Source: Desulfuromonadales bacterium C00003107 (GTDB taxonomy: Bacteria > Desulfobacterota > Desulfuromonadia > Desulfuromonadales > Syntrophotaleaceae). From it: 17,566 bases of DNA. Shown piece by piece: positions 1 through 7,314 of this stretch. Below the pieces are notes generated by a model. It was not told the origin of the DNA. It searched no databases and saw only the letters and a program-made list of their open reading frames with translations. Made by a program: the position numbers and the translations under genes. The DNA is taken from the NCBI GenBank assembly GCA_001751225.1, contig MAXT01000204.1:1-17566 (forward strand), given 5' to 3'. Within the stretch, counting starts at the first letter, position 1. Each line of letters begins with the position of its first letter.

Positions 1-374
1 CCTTAGCGGTGTTGCTTCAGTCCTTCGGTTTCCGCCACGGGTTGCCAGCCGGTTCCGATTTGGTGATGGACGTACGGTTTTTGCCCAACCCCCATTTTGT
101 TCCGGACTTGCGGCCCCAGACCGGTTTGTCTGCACCCGTCAGTGATTATGTCATGTCTCAGGCGGCGACTCAGGAATTCCTCTCTTCTTTTCTGGGAATG
201 CTGAAGTTTTTGCTCCCCCATTACCATCAGGAGGGGAAAAGCTACCTGACCATATCTATCGGTTGCACAGGAGGGCACCATCGGAGTGTGGCCCTTGTGG
301 AGAAACTCTATCAGGAACTGAGTGCTCCTTTTATGACCATGGAAGTCCTTCATCGAGACATTGCCAAAGAGTGA
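1..374 (+). CDS. rapZ: RapZ family nucleotide-binding protein, C-terminal part (5' end outside window)
   Basis: Partial gene. The reading frame is open from the window edge (first whole codon at position 3) to a TGA at 372-374, so the N-terminal P-loop domain lies upstream. The visible part is the conserved RapZ C-terminal domain: SFGFRHGLPAGSDLVMDVRF, then NPHFVPDLRPQTG, then the hallmark GCTGGHHRSV near the end. In enterobacteria RapZ is an RNA-binding adaptor that controls glucosamine-6-phosphate synthase through small RNAs. In other bacteria its role is less clear, but it is commonly encoded beside hprK and PTS genes, as here. The stop codon overlaps the ribosome-binding region of the following EIIA gene, so the two are almost certainly co-transcribed. 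An in-frame GTG at 9 is not a real start, because homology continues upstream of it. Identification is strong; function in this organism is inferred. Confidence 0.93.
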   Translation, partial: LAVLLQSFGFRHGLPAGSDLVMDVRFLPNPHFVPDLRPQTGLSAPVSDYVMSQAATQEFLSSFLGMLKFLLPHYHQEGKSYLTISIGCTGGHHRSVALVEKLYQELSAPFMTMEVLHRDIAKE

Positions 375-378
375 TAAA

Positions 379-774
379 ATGATCGGGATTGTCATTGCTA
401 CACACGCCAACATGGCCCAGGGGCTGGTCAATGCCGCTGAGATGATATTAGGCTCTTTACCTGGGGTAGAGGCCTTGTCGATTGGGCAGGAAGACGGTCC
501 TGACGACATTCACGCGCGCTTTGCCACCGCCCTTGCCAGGCTCGACCTTGATGGGGAGGGCGTATTGATTTTGACCGATATGTTTGGTGGTACGCCCACC
601 AATATCGGCAGCTCTTTTATGGGTAGCGCCCAGGTCGAAGTGTTGGCCGGGGTGAGCTTGCCCATGTTGCTTAAGGCCTGTAATGCGCGCAGTGGCTCCT
701 CCCTCAAAGATTTGGCTGCTGAGGTTAAGGAGTATGCCTTGAAGAGTATTCTTTTGGTAAGTCAACTGTTGTAG
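379..774 (+). CDS. PTS mannose/sorbose-family EIIA component
   Basis: A 131-residue cytoplasmic phosphocarrier of the mannose-type PTS EIIA fold (ManX N-terminal domain). It accepts phosphate from phospho-HPr and passes it to EIIB. His9 in GIVIATHANMAQG is the expected phosphorylation site, and Asp67 in LTDMFGGTPTN matches the conserved active-site aspartate loop. I chose ATG 379 because AAAGAG (366-371) sits 7 bases upstream and the protein then begins, as family members do, directly with the first beta strand. A TTG at 361 is an alternative but overlaps rapZ. The gene starts 5 bases after the rapZ stop and is followed after 31 bases by EIIB. E. coli fuses EIIA and EIIB in one chain; here they are separate proteins. 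Confidence 0.92.
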   Translation: MIGIVIATHANMAQGLVNAAEMILGSLPGVEALSIGQEDGPDDIHARFATALARLDLDGEGVLILTDMFGGTPTNIGSSFMGSAQVEVLAGVSLPMLLKACNARSGSSLKDLAAEVKEYALKSILLVSQLL

Positions 775-805
775 GAACAGGGACCATTGCGTTAACGGGG
801 AGCAG

Positions 806-1279
806 ATGGGGATAGTTTTTGTTAGGGTCGATAATCGTTTAATCCACGGCCAGATTCTCGAAGCCTGGGTACCTTCACTTCGAGCAGACTGTATCGTGGT
901 TGCCAATAATCAACTGGCGGAAGTTGCTTTTCAAAAGGTGCTTATGGCAGCGGCGGTGCCCAAAGGAATTAAAGTGGCCATCGGTACCATCGAAGAGATG
1001 GTCCAGGTTTTGCGTTCAGAAGCATTGGCCGACCGTCGGGTGTTGTTGCTGTTTGCCAATCCACAGGATGCCTTGCAAGCACATCATTTAGGGGTGCCGT
1101 TTGTCGAGCTGAATCTGGGCAATTTGCACGGTGGTAAGAACAAAAAGCGCTTGAGTTGCACGGTGGCGTTGAATGATGACGATATCGAGCAGTTACAGGC
1201 TCTTGAGGATGATGGGGTACAGGTTGTTTTACAATGTGTTCCTTCCGATCGGAAAAGACTGTGGTGCAAGTTGACTTGA
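806..1279 (+). CDS. PTS mannose/sorbose-family EIIB component
   Basis: A 157-residue cytoplasmic phosphotransfer subunit that takes phosphate from EIIA onto a histidine and delivers it to the sugar bound by the EIIC/EIID membrane pair. The N-terminus carries the family signature VRVDNRLIHGQILEAW with active-site His14. Many family members read RxDDRLIHG, so the Asn at position 10 is a mild deviation. Length is normal for a stand-alone EIIB. GGGGAG at 797-802 precedes the ATG with a short 3-base spacer. The next gene begins 13 bases after the stop. Substrate cannot be predicted from sequence. Confidence 0.92.
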   Translation: MGIVFVRVDNRLIHGQILEAWVPSLRADCIVVANNQLAEVAFQKVLMAAAVPKGIKVAIGTIEEMVQVLRSEALADRRVLLLFANPQDALQAHHLGVPFVELNLGNLHGGKNKKRLSCTVALNDDDIEQLQALEDDGVQVVLQCVPSDRKRLWCKLT

Positions 1280-1292
1280 TGACAGGTGAGGC

Positions 1293-1985
1293 ATGTTTCT
1301 TCCCGCTTTGGGGGTGACCGTTGCGGTAGCCATATTGTGCGGGCTTGATCGTACGGCCGCTGGGCAATTCATGATATGTCGACCGATTGTCGCCGCTCCT
1401 TTGACCGGTTGGTTGTTAGGAGAAGTTAGAATCGGCCTGCAGATCGGCGCCATGCTGGAGCTTCTGTGGCTTGGCCGTCTGCCCGTTGGGGCGGCCATTC
1501 CTCCAGATGATAGCCAGGTGGCGGTAGGCTGCACCTTTTTAGCTGTAATCAGCCATGCTCAAACCGGTTTGTCGCCCCAGGCTGTGGCGGTCGCCAGTCT
1601 GTTAGTCGGCATGCCCTTTGGCAAAGCAGGACAACTGTTTGATCGCCTAGCCCGGTCGGCGAACGCACGTTTGTTAACCATGGCTGAGTTGGCTCTTGAT
1701 AGCGGGCGGTTCGACGGTCTGGACAATTTCCATCTGCGCGGCATCTGGCATTTTGCCGCGGCCTCTTTGGCGACCTTGACCGTCGTTGTCGGGGGAGGCA
1801 TGCTTTGTCTACCTCTGTTTTTTAAATATCTCAACGGCCCTTTAGTCTCTGCGGCGCCCTGGGTTTATCTGCTTTTTCCACTGGTTGGGATCGGTTCCCT
1901 GCTCAGCGGCCTGAGAGTCCCCCGTGCAGCGTTGCTGTTTGTCGGGTCCTTTATTTGCGGGCTGCTTGTTCTGGCCTTGCGATGA
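1293..1985 (+). CDS. PTS mannose/sorbose-family EIIC membrane component
   Basis: A 230-residue polytopic inner-membrane protein, the sugar-translocating EIIC subunit of a mannose-type PTS. Family features are GQFMICRPIVAAPLTGWLLG followed by IGLQIGAMLELLWLGRLPVG and AAIPPDDSQVAV, corresponding to the FxFxRPLIA, GxxLExxxLG and GAAxxPD blocks of ManY. Several hydrophobic segments follow, ending in a helix at the very C-terminus (LLFVGSFICGLLVLALR). It is shorter than ManY (about 266 residues), mainly because the C-terminal tail is missing. AGGTGAGG directly upstream of the ATG gives a good ribosome-binding site. It pairs with the EIID gene 14 bases downstream. Confidence 0.9.
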   Translation: MFLPALGVTVAVAILCGLDRTAAGQFMICRPIVAAPLTGWLLGEVRIGLQIGAMLELLWLGRLPVGAAIPPDDSQVAVGCTFLAVISHAQTGLSPQAVAVASLLVGMPFGKAGQLFDRLARSANARLLTMAELALDSGRFDGLDNFHLRGIWHFAAASLATLTVVVGGGMLCLPLFFKYLNGPLVSAAPWVYLLFPLVGIGSLLSGLRVPRAALLFVGSFICGLLVLALR

Positions 1986-1999
1986 GAGGCTACTGACCC

Positions 2000-2743
2000 A
2001 TGAAGCTGCCACGCTCCATTTTGCTGCAGGTGTTGTTCAGGTCCTTTCTGTTGCAGGCCAGTTGGAATTATGAACAGATGCAGAGTCTCGGCCTGATTTA
2101 CGCCCTGAGCCCCGCTTTTCGTCGTTACTACTCTGGTGCTGCCTTGCTGGCTGCCTACCGTCGCCATTTGGAATATTTCAATACCCATCCTTATCTGGCG
2201 ACCACGGTAATTGGTGCCGTTTTGAAACTGGAAGAGCAGGCGCAGCACGACATGGACCCAGGGTTTACGATCAGTGAATTCAAGTCCGCTCTGGTGGCCC
2301 CGTGTGCCGCTATGGGGGATGCCTTTTTCTGGGGGGCAATCCGTCCCGTTTCCGCCGTGGTAGCACTGCTTTGGGCTTTTCACGGCTCTTTGTGGGGTCC
2401 GGTTCTATTTATAGCCCTATTTAATTTACCCCATGTCTGGTTTCGGGTGCAGGGGCTGATCAAGGGCTACGGCGGTGGAGTGCGAGTCGTCTCCACCTTG
2501 CAACGCTGGCATCTATCCGACAGGGCTATCTACCTCAAACAGGCGTTGGTTGTACTGCTTGGTCTCTTTGCTGCCGTTATCGGTGCCGCCGCGACGGACC
2601 ATGTGGATGGAGGGATCGCCTGGGGATTATGTGCTGCGCCGCTGATATTTGGAATGTGCGCCTTGATGAGGCGACGAGGTTCGCCGTTATTTGTGATTCT
2701 AATATCATCGTTGCTATTGCTGGGTTGGTTTCAGCTGTATTGA
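2000..2743 (+). CDS. PTS mannose/sorbose-family EIID membrane component
   Basis: A 247-residue inner-membrane subunit that forms the mannose-type permease with EIIC. Diagnostic motifs are RSFLLQASWNYEQMQSLG near the N-terminus, RRHLEYFNTHPYLATTVIG, LKLEEQ, and MGDAFFWGAIRP (GDPIFWGTVRP in E. coli ManZ). Hydrophobic segments fill the C-terminal half. It is somewhat shorter than ManZ (about 283 residues). GAGAGG at 1984-1989, overlapping the end of EIIC, serves as ribosome-binding site. EIIC and EIID together mean the locus encodes a complete permease, so it could transport a sugar and not only regulate. Confidence 0.9.
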   Translation: MKLPRSILLQVLFRSFLLQASWNYEQMQSLGLIYALSPAFRRYYSGAALLAAYRRHLEYFNTHPYLATTVIGAVLKLEEQAQHDMDPGFTISEFKSALVAPCAAMGDAFFWGAIRPVSAVVALLWAFHGSLWGPVLFIALFNLPHVWFRVQGLIKGYGGGVRVVSTLQRWHLSDRAIYLKQALVVLLGLFAAVIGAAATDHVDGGIAWGLCAAPLIFGMCALMRRRGSPLFVILISSLLLLGWFQLY

Positions 2744-2758
2744 TCGAAGGGTTGTACA

Positions 2759-3025
2759 ATGGAAAAGAAGTGCTTCACCATAATTAATCGTTTAGGGCTG
2801 CATGCCAGGGCCGCTGCCCAACTGGTTCAGACGGCCAATCAATTCTGCTCCGATGTGGTCATTGTCAAAGAGGGTGAAGAGGTTAATGGTAAAAGTATCA
2901 TGGGGATTCTGATGCTCGCGGCAGCTCAGGGCTCGGAAATTGTGGTGCAGATCACTGGAGACGATGCTGATCGGGCTATCGAGGCCATCGGCAAACTGAT
3001 TGAGGACGGCTTTGGAGAAGAATAA
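2759..3025 (+). CDS. ptsH: HPr phosphocarrier protein of the PTS
   Basis: An 88-residue cytosolic HPr that relays phosphate from enzyme I to EIIA. His15 in NRLGLHARAAAQLV is the PEP-dependent phosphorylation site. Ser46 in NGKSIMGILMLAA is at the canonical position of the regulatory serine modified by HPr kinase/phosphorylase. Length and numbering match the family exactly. The ATG is preceded by GAAGGG at 2746-2751. The reading frame of ptsI overlaps its 3' end, a sign of translational coupling. The Ser46 motif suggests an hprK gene in the genome, probably just upstream of rapZ outside the window; that is inference. Confidence 0.96.
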   Translation: MEKKCFTIINRLGLHARAAAQLVQTANQFCSDVVIVKEGEEVNGKSIMGILMLAAAQGSEIVVQITGDDADRAIEAIGKLIEDGFGEE

Positions 3026-4817
3026 GCGCACAATCGTAGAAGATATCACCCTGTTTGGTATCGGTGCTTCCCCCGGTATCGCCATTGGGGCTGGCTATGT
3101 GCTTGATCGCACTCGAATCAAGCCGGTCGAACGCACGATTGCCGCTCGTGAGGTCGAGGAGGAAATTCGCGCCTTTAGGGATGCGGTGGGTGTCTCAAAG
3201 AAACAGCTCGAGGACGTCAAGCGCGGGGTTGCAGATCGCCGCCTCGCCGAGCATCTGCATATCATCGATACTCATCTGTTGATCTTGGAAGACCAGTTGC
3301 TGGTCGATGATTCCATTGCTCTGATCGAAAACGAATTGATTAATGCGGAAGGGGCGCTTAAGCGCACCCTGGATAAGTTTCGCGCTGTCTTTGATGCCAT
3401 CGAGGACGAATACCTGCGTGAACGTCGCTCAGATATCGATTCCATCGGTGAGCGGTTACTGCGCAATTTGATTGGCGAAGATCAACAGTCGCTGGTTGAG
3501 CTCGAACGTAAGTCGATTATTGTTGCACATGATCTCTCGCCGGCCGATACCATGCAGATGGATAAGAAACGGGTGATCGGTTTTATTACCGATGTTGGGG
3601 GTCGCACTGCCCACACCGCGATTCTGGCCCGTTCCCTAGGTATCCCAGCCGTGGTTGGACTGGAGTCGGCCACGGCTCTAGTGCGTGAGGGATTGCCGGT
3701 TATTATTGACGGCACCTCTGGAACCGTCATCCTCAATCCTTCTAAAGCAACCTTCAAGGAATATCTGGAGAAAAAGCAGCTATACGAATATCTTGAGCAA
3801 GAACTGCTCAGCTATCGTGAGCTGGCTGCCGTGACCCTGGATGGCCATAGTATCACTTTGCGTGGTAACGTTGAGTTGGCCGAAGAGGTTGATTTAGCTC
3901 TACGTGAAGGCGCTAAAGGGGTAGGACTGTATCGTACTGAATTCCTCTTTATGAACCGGGCGCGTATCCCAGAGGAAGAGGAACAGTATCAGGCTTATCG
4001 TGAGGTCGTAGAGCGTATGGCCCCACATCCTGTTACCATTCGGACCCTCGATGTTGGTGGCGATAAGCTGGTGTCCGATATCGACCTTTCCGAGGAGGCT
4101 AACCCGGCTCTGGGTTTACGGGCAATCCGCTTCTCCCTGCAAGAAGGGAAACTTTTTAATACCCAGTTGCGGGCTATTTTAAGAGCCTCTGCCCATGGCA
4201 AGGTTCGAATTCTGTTTCCTATGATTACCGGTCTGGCGGAGATTAGATGCTGTAAGGATCGCCTCGAAAAGGTCAAGATGGCACTGGACCTTGATGGACA
4301 TGCCTTTGATGCGGATATTCAGATTGGCATCATGATCGAGACACCCTCTGCAGTTCTGATTGCTGAACTGCTGGCCCAGGAAGTTGAATTCTTATCGGTC
4401 GGCACCAACGACCTGATTCAGTATTGCCTTGCCATTGATCGTGGCAATGAACACGTGGCCTATTTATATGAGCCTCTGCATCCTGCTGTGTTAAGAGCGC
4501 TGCAGATGGTCTGCCGTGCCGGTAAAAGTGCTGGCATTGAAGTGGGTATTTGCGGTGAAATGGCCGCCGAGCCCCTGTATGCGTTGGTACTGCTTGGACT
4601 AGGCTTCGACGAACTATCGATGAATGCCCCCTATCTTCCGCGGGTCAAGCGCATCATACGTCAGGTCCGACGAACTGAGGCGGTGGAACTGGTGACCGAA
4701 CTGCTGCAGTTCGGTACCGCACCGGAAGTTGCCCGGCGTCTTAAGGGGGAAATGCAGCAGCGTTACCCGGGGGTTTTTGCCGACCAGCAAGCCCACCAGA
4801 CAAAAGCTGATTCTTGA
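3012..4817 (+). CDS. ptsI: PTS enzyme I (phosphoenolpyruvate-protein phosphotransferase)
   Basis: A protein of about 601 residues that autophosphorylates from phosphoenolpyruvate and phosphorylates HPr. In order: an N-terminal HPr-binding region starting GIGASPGIAIGAG, the phospho-histidine domain with GGRTAHTAILARSLGIP (His201 with the TTG 3012 start), and the PEP-binding TIM barrel with GVGLYRTEFLFM, TIRTLDVGGDK, SVGTNDLIQYCLAIDRG and the active-site cysteine in VGICGEMAAEP (Cys514). No ATG exists near the expected N-terminus. TTG 3012 has AGGA 5 bases upstream and overlaps ptsH by 14 bases; TTG 3000 is an alternative, so the start is uncertain by several residues. It is the last gene of the PTS operon. 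No terminator follows, and the metK promoter overlaps its stop codon. Confidence 0.95.
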   Translation: MEKNKRTIVEDITLFGIGASPGIAIGAGYVLDRTRIKPVERTIAAREVEEEIRAFRDAVGVSKKQLEDVKRGVADRRLAEHLHIIDTHLLILEDQLLVDDSIALIENELINAEGALKRTLDKFRAVFDAIEDEYLRERRSDIDSIGERLLRNLIGEDQQSLVELERKSIIVAHDLSPADTMQMDKKRVIGFITDVGGRTAHTAILARSLGIPAVVGLESATALVREGLPVIIDGTSGTVILNPSKATFKEYLEKKQLYEYLEQELLSYRELAAVTLDGHSITLRGNVELAEEVDLALREGAKGVGLYRTEFLFMNRARIPEEEEQYQAYREVVERMAPHPVTIRTLDVGGDKLVSDIDLSEEANPALGLRAIRFSLQEGKLFNTQLRAILRASAHGKVRILFPMITGLAEIRCCKDRLEKVKMALDLDGHAFDADIQIGIMIETPSAVLIAELLAQEVEFLSVGTNDLIQYCLAIDRGNEHVAYLYEPLHPAVLRALQMVCRAGKSAGIEVGICGEMAAEPLYALVLLGLGFDELSMNAPYLPRVKRIIRQVRRTEAVELVTELLQFGTAPEVARRLKGEMQQRYPGVFADQQAHQTKADS

Positions 4818-4843
4818 CTTTTGTCCCCTGCTCGATTTAAAAT
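4814..4843 (+). promoter_or_regulatory. Sigma-70 type promoter for metK
   Basis: TTGACT (4814-4819) and TAAAAT (4838-4843) are separated by 18 bases; TTAAAA one base earlier gives 17. The -35 box overlaps the ptsI stop codon. Transcription would start near 4850, leaving a leader of about 40 bases, too short for a SAM-I class riboswitch. An AGGAGG at 4874-4879 lies 10 bases before the metK ATG. Confidence 0.6.
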
Positions 4844-4889
4844 CCCACGTTTTTAATCATATATACTACTTATAGGAGGCATAATCTCC

Positions 4890-6059
4890 ATGGCTATGAC
4901 TGACTTTCTTTTTACTTCTGAATCTGTAAGTGAAGGACATCCCGATAAGGTTGCCGATCAGATTTCGGATAGTATTCTCGATGCTATTATCGCTCAGGAT
5001 CCACAGTGTCGTGTCGCTTGCGAGACGATGGTCACCACCGGTATGGCCGTGGTAGCCGGGGAAATTACGACTACCGCCAAGGTAGATTATCCGGGCGTAG
5101 TGCGGCAGGCCATCAAAGATATCGGCTATAACGATTCGGCCATGGGTTTCGACTGGGAAACTTGTGCTGTATTAACCTCCCTCGACTGCCAATCTCCCGA
5201 TATCGCCCAGGGGGTAACTGAAGGTCAAGGGATGTTTAAGGAACAGGGGGCCGGTGACCAGGGTCTGATGTTTGGATATGCCTGCGATGAAACCGCTGAA
5301 CTGATGCCCATGCCCATCACTTATGCGCACCGACTTACCAGTCGCATGGCGGAAGTTCGTAAAAGCGGGTTGCTCACCTTTCTGCGTCCCGACAGTAAAT
5401 CTCAGGTCTCCATTCAGTATATTAACGACAAGCCGATCCGCGTTGATGCGGTGGTTGTTTCATCTCAGCACGCGCCTGATGTTGCCTACGAAACCCTCCG
5501 CGAGGCTCTGATCGAAGAAGTGGTCAAACATGCGATTCCGGCTGAAATGATGGATGAAAATACCAAGTATTTCATCAACCCGACAGGTCGTTTTGTGGTC
5601 GGTGGACCGCAGGGAGATTGCGGACTGACCGGTCGCAAAATAATTGTCGACACCTACGGCGGTCAAGGCTCCCACGGTGGTGGAGCCTTTTCCGGCAAAG
5701 ACCCGTCCAAGGTTGATCGTAGCGCTTCGTATATGGCTCGATATGTGGCTAAAAATGTTGTTGCTGCTGGCCTGGCCAAGAAGTGTGAGGTTCAGTTGGC
5801 TTATGCCATAGGTGTGGCAGAGCCGGTTTCGGTCATGATCAATACTTTTGGCACCGGAGTCATTCCGTCCAATGAAATTGCCCGCGTGGTGCAAGAGGAA
5901 TTCGATATGCGCCCCGCTGCAATTATCACCACCCTGGATCTGCTGCGTCCGATTTATAAGAAGACTGCAGCCTACGGTCATTTTGGCCGAGAGTTGCCCG
6001 AATTTACCTGGGAAAGAACAGATCGTATTGAATCCCTGAGGCAGAAGGCCGGGATCTGA
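4890..6059 (+). CDS. metK: S-adenosylmethionine synthetase (methionine adenosyltransferase)
   Basis: A 389-residue cytosolic enzyme that makes S-adenosylmethionine from methionine and ATP, releasing phosphate and diphosphate. The N-terminus has [19 protein letters not shown] with His17 and Asp19 (ATP and metal site), followed by [27 protein letters not shown] (the methionine-binding and gating loop region), and the phosphate-binding block [19 protein letters not shown]. Length matches the bacterial family (about 384-390). ATG 4890 is preferred over ATG 4896 because of its distance from the AGGAGG. It has its own promoter and an intrinsic terminator, so it is probably monocistronic. It supplies the cycle whose product SAH is removed by ahcY about 3 kb downstream. 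Confidence 0.98.
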   Translation: MAMTDFLFTSESVSEGHPDKVADQISDSILDAIIAQDPQCRVACETMVTTGMAVVAGEITTTAKVDYPGVVRQAIKDIGYNDSAMGFDWETCAVLTSLDCQSPDIAQGVTEGQGMFKEQGAGDQGLMFGYACDETAELMPMPITYAHRLTSRMAEVRKSGLLTFLRPDSKSQVSIQYINDKPIRVDAVVVSSQHAPDVAYETLREALIEEVVKHAIPAEMMDENTKYFINPTGRFVVGGPQGDCGLTGRKIIVDTYGGQGSHGGGAFSGKDPSKVDRSASYMARYVAKNVVAAGLAKKCEVQLAYAIGVAEPVSVMINTFGTGVIPSNEIARVVQEEFDMRPAAIITTLDLLRPIYKKTAAYGHFGRELPEFTWERTDRIESLRQKAGI

Positions 6060-6078
6060 GATCAAACAAATTGAGAAT

Positions 6079-6111
6079 AAAAGGCGAGCCATTCGGTTCG
6101 CCTTTTTTTTT
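6079..6111 (+). terminator. Intrinsic terminator after metK
   Basis: AGGCGAGCC (6082-6090), loop ATTC, then GGTTCGCCT (6095-6103) form a 9-base-pair stem with one G-U pair, followed by a run of nine T residues to 6111. Flanking A residues can extend the stem into the T run. It sits about 20 bases after the metK stop. Confidence 0.92.
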
Positions 6112-6162
6112 GCGGTCGACACCTTTGGCATTTTCAGTCATATGCGGCAGGTTTTACCTTCC

Positions 6163-7203
6163 ATGATTCTGTCCATTGTTATACCGATACTCAACGAGGT
6201 TGACCAGCTACCCCAGCTCTTCGGCACTCTTGCGGAGCAGGCAGGAATCGCTTTCGAGGTAATCCTGATTGACGGGGGCTCAGCGGATGGCAGCCTGGAG
6301 CGGGCTGAAGAACTGGCTGGCAGGGCATCCTTTCCCTGCCGGGTCGGATCTGGCCCACGGGGCCGCGGCCGGCAGCTGAATGAAGGGGTTAAGCTCAGCA
6401 CCGGAAAATCACTATTGTTCCTTCATGCGGACAGTCAGTTTGGCGATGATATGGCCTTGGCGAAGGCCCTGAAGTGCCTGGAAAAGTCTATTGAAAAGGT
6501 TGGTCACTCTCGACTCGCCGGCCATTTCTCCGTTCGGTTTCGATCAGAGAGTTTAACGCCTTCTCTTGGCTTTTATTTTTTGGAGTCCAAGGCTTGCCTC
6601 GGTCGACCCGGTTGTATACATGGCGACCAGGGCTATCTGCTACGACGGAGCTTTTTTGACCAGATCGGGCCTTTTGACGAAACCCTCGGATTTCTAGAAG
6701 ATAACCGCTTGGCTCAGGCGGTGCGACAAGCTGGCGGTTGGTTGTTGCTTCCGGTTATTCTGCAAACTTCAAGTCGACGTTTCGCCCGGGAAGGCTTTCG
6801 TCAGCGACAGGCGTTAAATGCACTGATCATGAACCTTGAAGCCATCGGTCGGATCGACTTGTTGAAATCTCTGCCAGGTATCTACCGTCAGCAAAAACGG
6901 ACCCAAGAATTACAGTTACTGCCGTTTTTCCAAGAACTCGATATGCGCCTGTCACGGCAGTCTCGAGCAGAGCGGTTCCTGTTTTGGTATCATACCGGCC
7001 ACTACCTTGTCGATAATGCCTGGCAACTGGCTTTCTGGTGGGATGTGCGGCGTGACTTCCGCCGAGGGCTTGAACCTGGAGTTGGCAGAAGCCCTTTGCT
7101 CAACTTTTTTGATTGCTACCTGTTTCGAATGATTGATCATTCTGTCGGCTATTGGTTTGCCGGGCTATTGGCCTGGGGCTGGTTTCGATGGAAGCTACTT
7201 TGA
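6163..7203 (+). CDS. GT2-family glycosyltransferase with C-terminal extension
   Basis: A protein of about 346 residues with a GT-A fold. Starting at ATG 6163, the N-terminus is MILSIVIPILNE, the usual opening of GT2 enzymes. IDGGSADGS (Asp37) binds the nucleotide, GPRGRGRQLNEG follows, FLHADSQF (His88-Asp90) is the metal-binding DxD equivalent, and GFLEDNRLAQAVRQAGG (Glu179-Asp180) is the acceptor/catalytic region. The layout recalls the small TIGR04283-type GT2 proteins of about 225 residues, but this one has roughly 120 more residues. That extension is rich in Arg and Trp and ends in a hydrophobic segment (SVGYWFAGLLAWGWF) that may associate with the membrane. Donor and acceptor are unknown. 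ATG 6142 (7 residues longer) is an alternative start; neither has a strong ribosome-binding site. No clear promoter lies in the 30 bases between the metK terminator and the gene. Confidence 0.8.
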   Translation: MILSIVIPILNEVDQLPQLFGTLAEQAGIAFEVILIDGGSADGSLERAEELAGRASFPCRVGSGPRGRGRQLNEGVKLSTGKSLLFLHADSQFGDDMALAKALKCLEKSIEKVGHSRLAGHFSVRFRSESLTPSLGFYFLESKACLGRPGCIHGDQGYLLRRSFFDQIGPFDETLGFLEDNRLAQAVRQAGGWLLLPVILQTSSRRFAREGFRQRQALNALIMNLEAIGRIDLLKSLPGIYRQQKRTQELQLLPFFQELDMRLSRQSRAERFLFWYHTGHYLVDNAWQLAFWWDVRRDFRRGLEPGVGRSPLLNFFDCYLFRMIDHSVGYWFAGLLAWGWFRWKLL

Positions 7204-7232
7204 GTCAGGATGTTTAGTTTTCTGGTTTCAGT

Positions 7233-7280
7233 TATATTTTGTCAGAATTCGTTAGGAGGGGAGTTGTGGTAAAGTATTAG
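7233..7280 (+). promoter_or_regulatory. Possible promoter and mini-ORF leader upstream of the lipoprotein gene
   Basis: TATATT (7233-7238) resembles a -10 box, but no good -35 box is visible. Downstream, a perfect AGGAGG (7254-7259) stands 6 bases before GTG 7266, which opens a four-codon frame ending at TAG 7278-7280. The lipoprotein start is 34 bases further on and has its own ribosome-binding site. The combination may be a translated leader or coincidence. Confidence 0.25.
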
Positions 7281-7314
7281 TTGACTATTTATCGCTCAGG
7301 GAAAGGATCGGACT

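Noticed and set aside
1865..2383. Minus-strand open frame opposite EIIC/EIID
   Set aside because: Both + strand genes there are clear membrane PTS subunits; the opposite frame has no family features.
4844..4889. SAM riboswitch in the metK leader
   Set aside because: The predicted leader is only about 40 bases, AT-rich and without paired elements or conserved SAM-riboswitch motifs.
5460..6131. Minus-strand open frame (223 codons) opposite metK
   Set aside because: It is antisense to metK and crosses the metK terminator; no ribosome-binding site or protein features support it.
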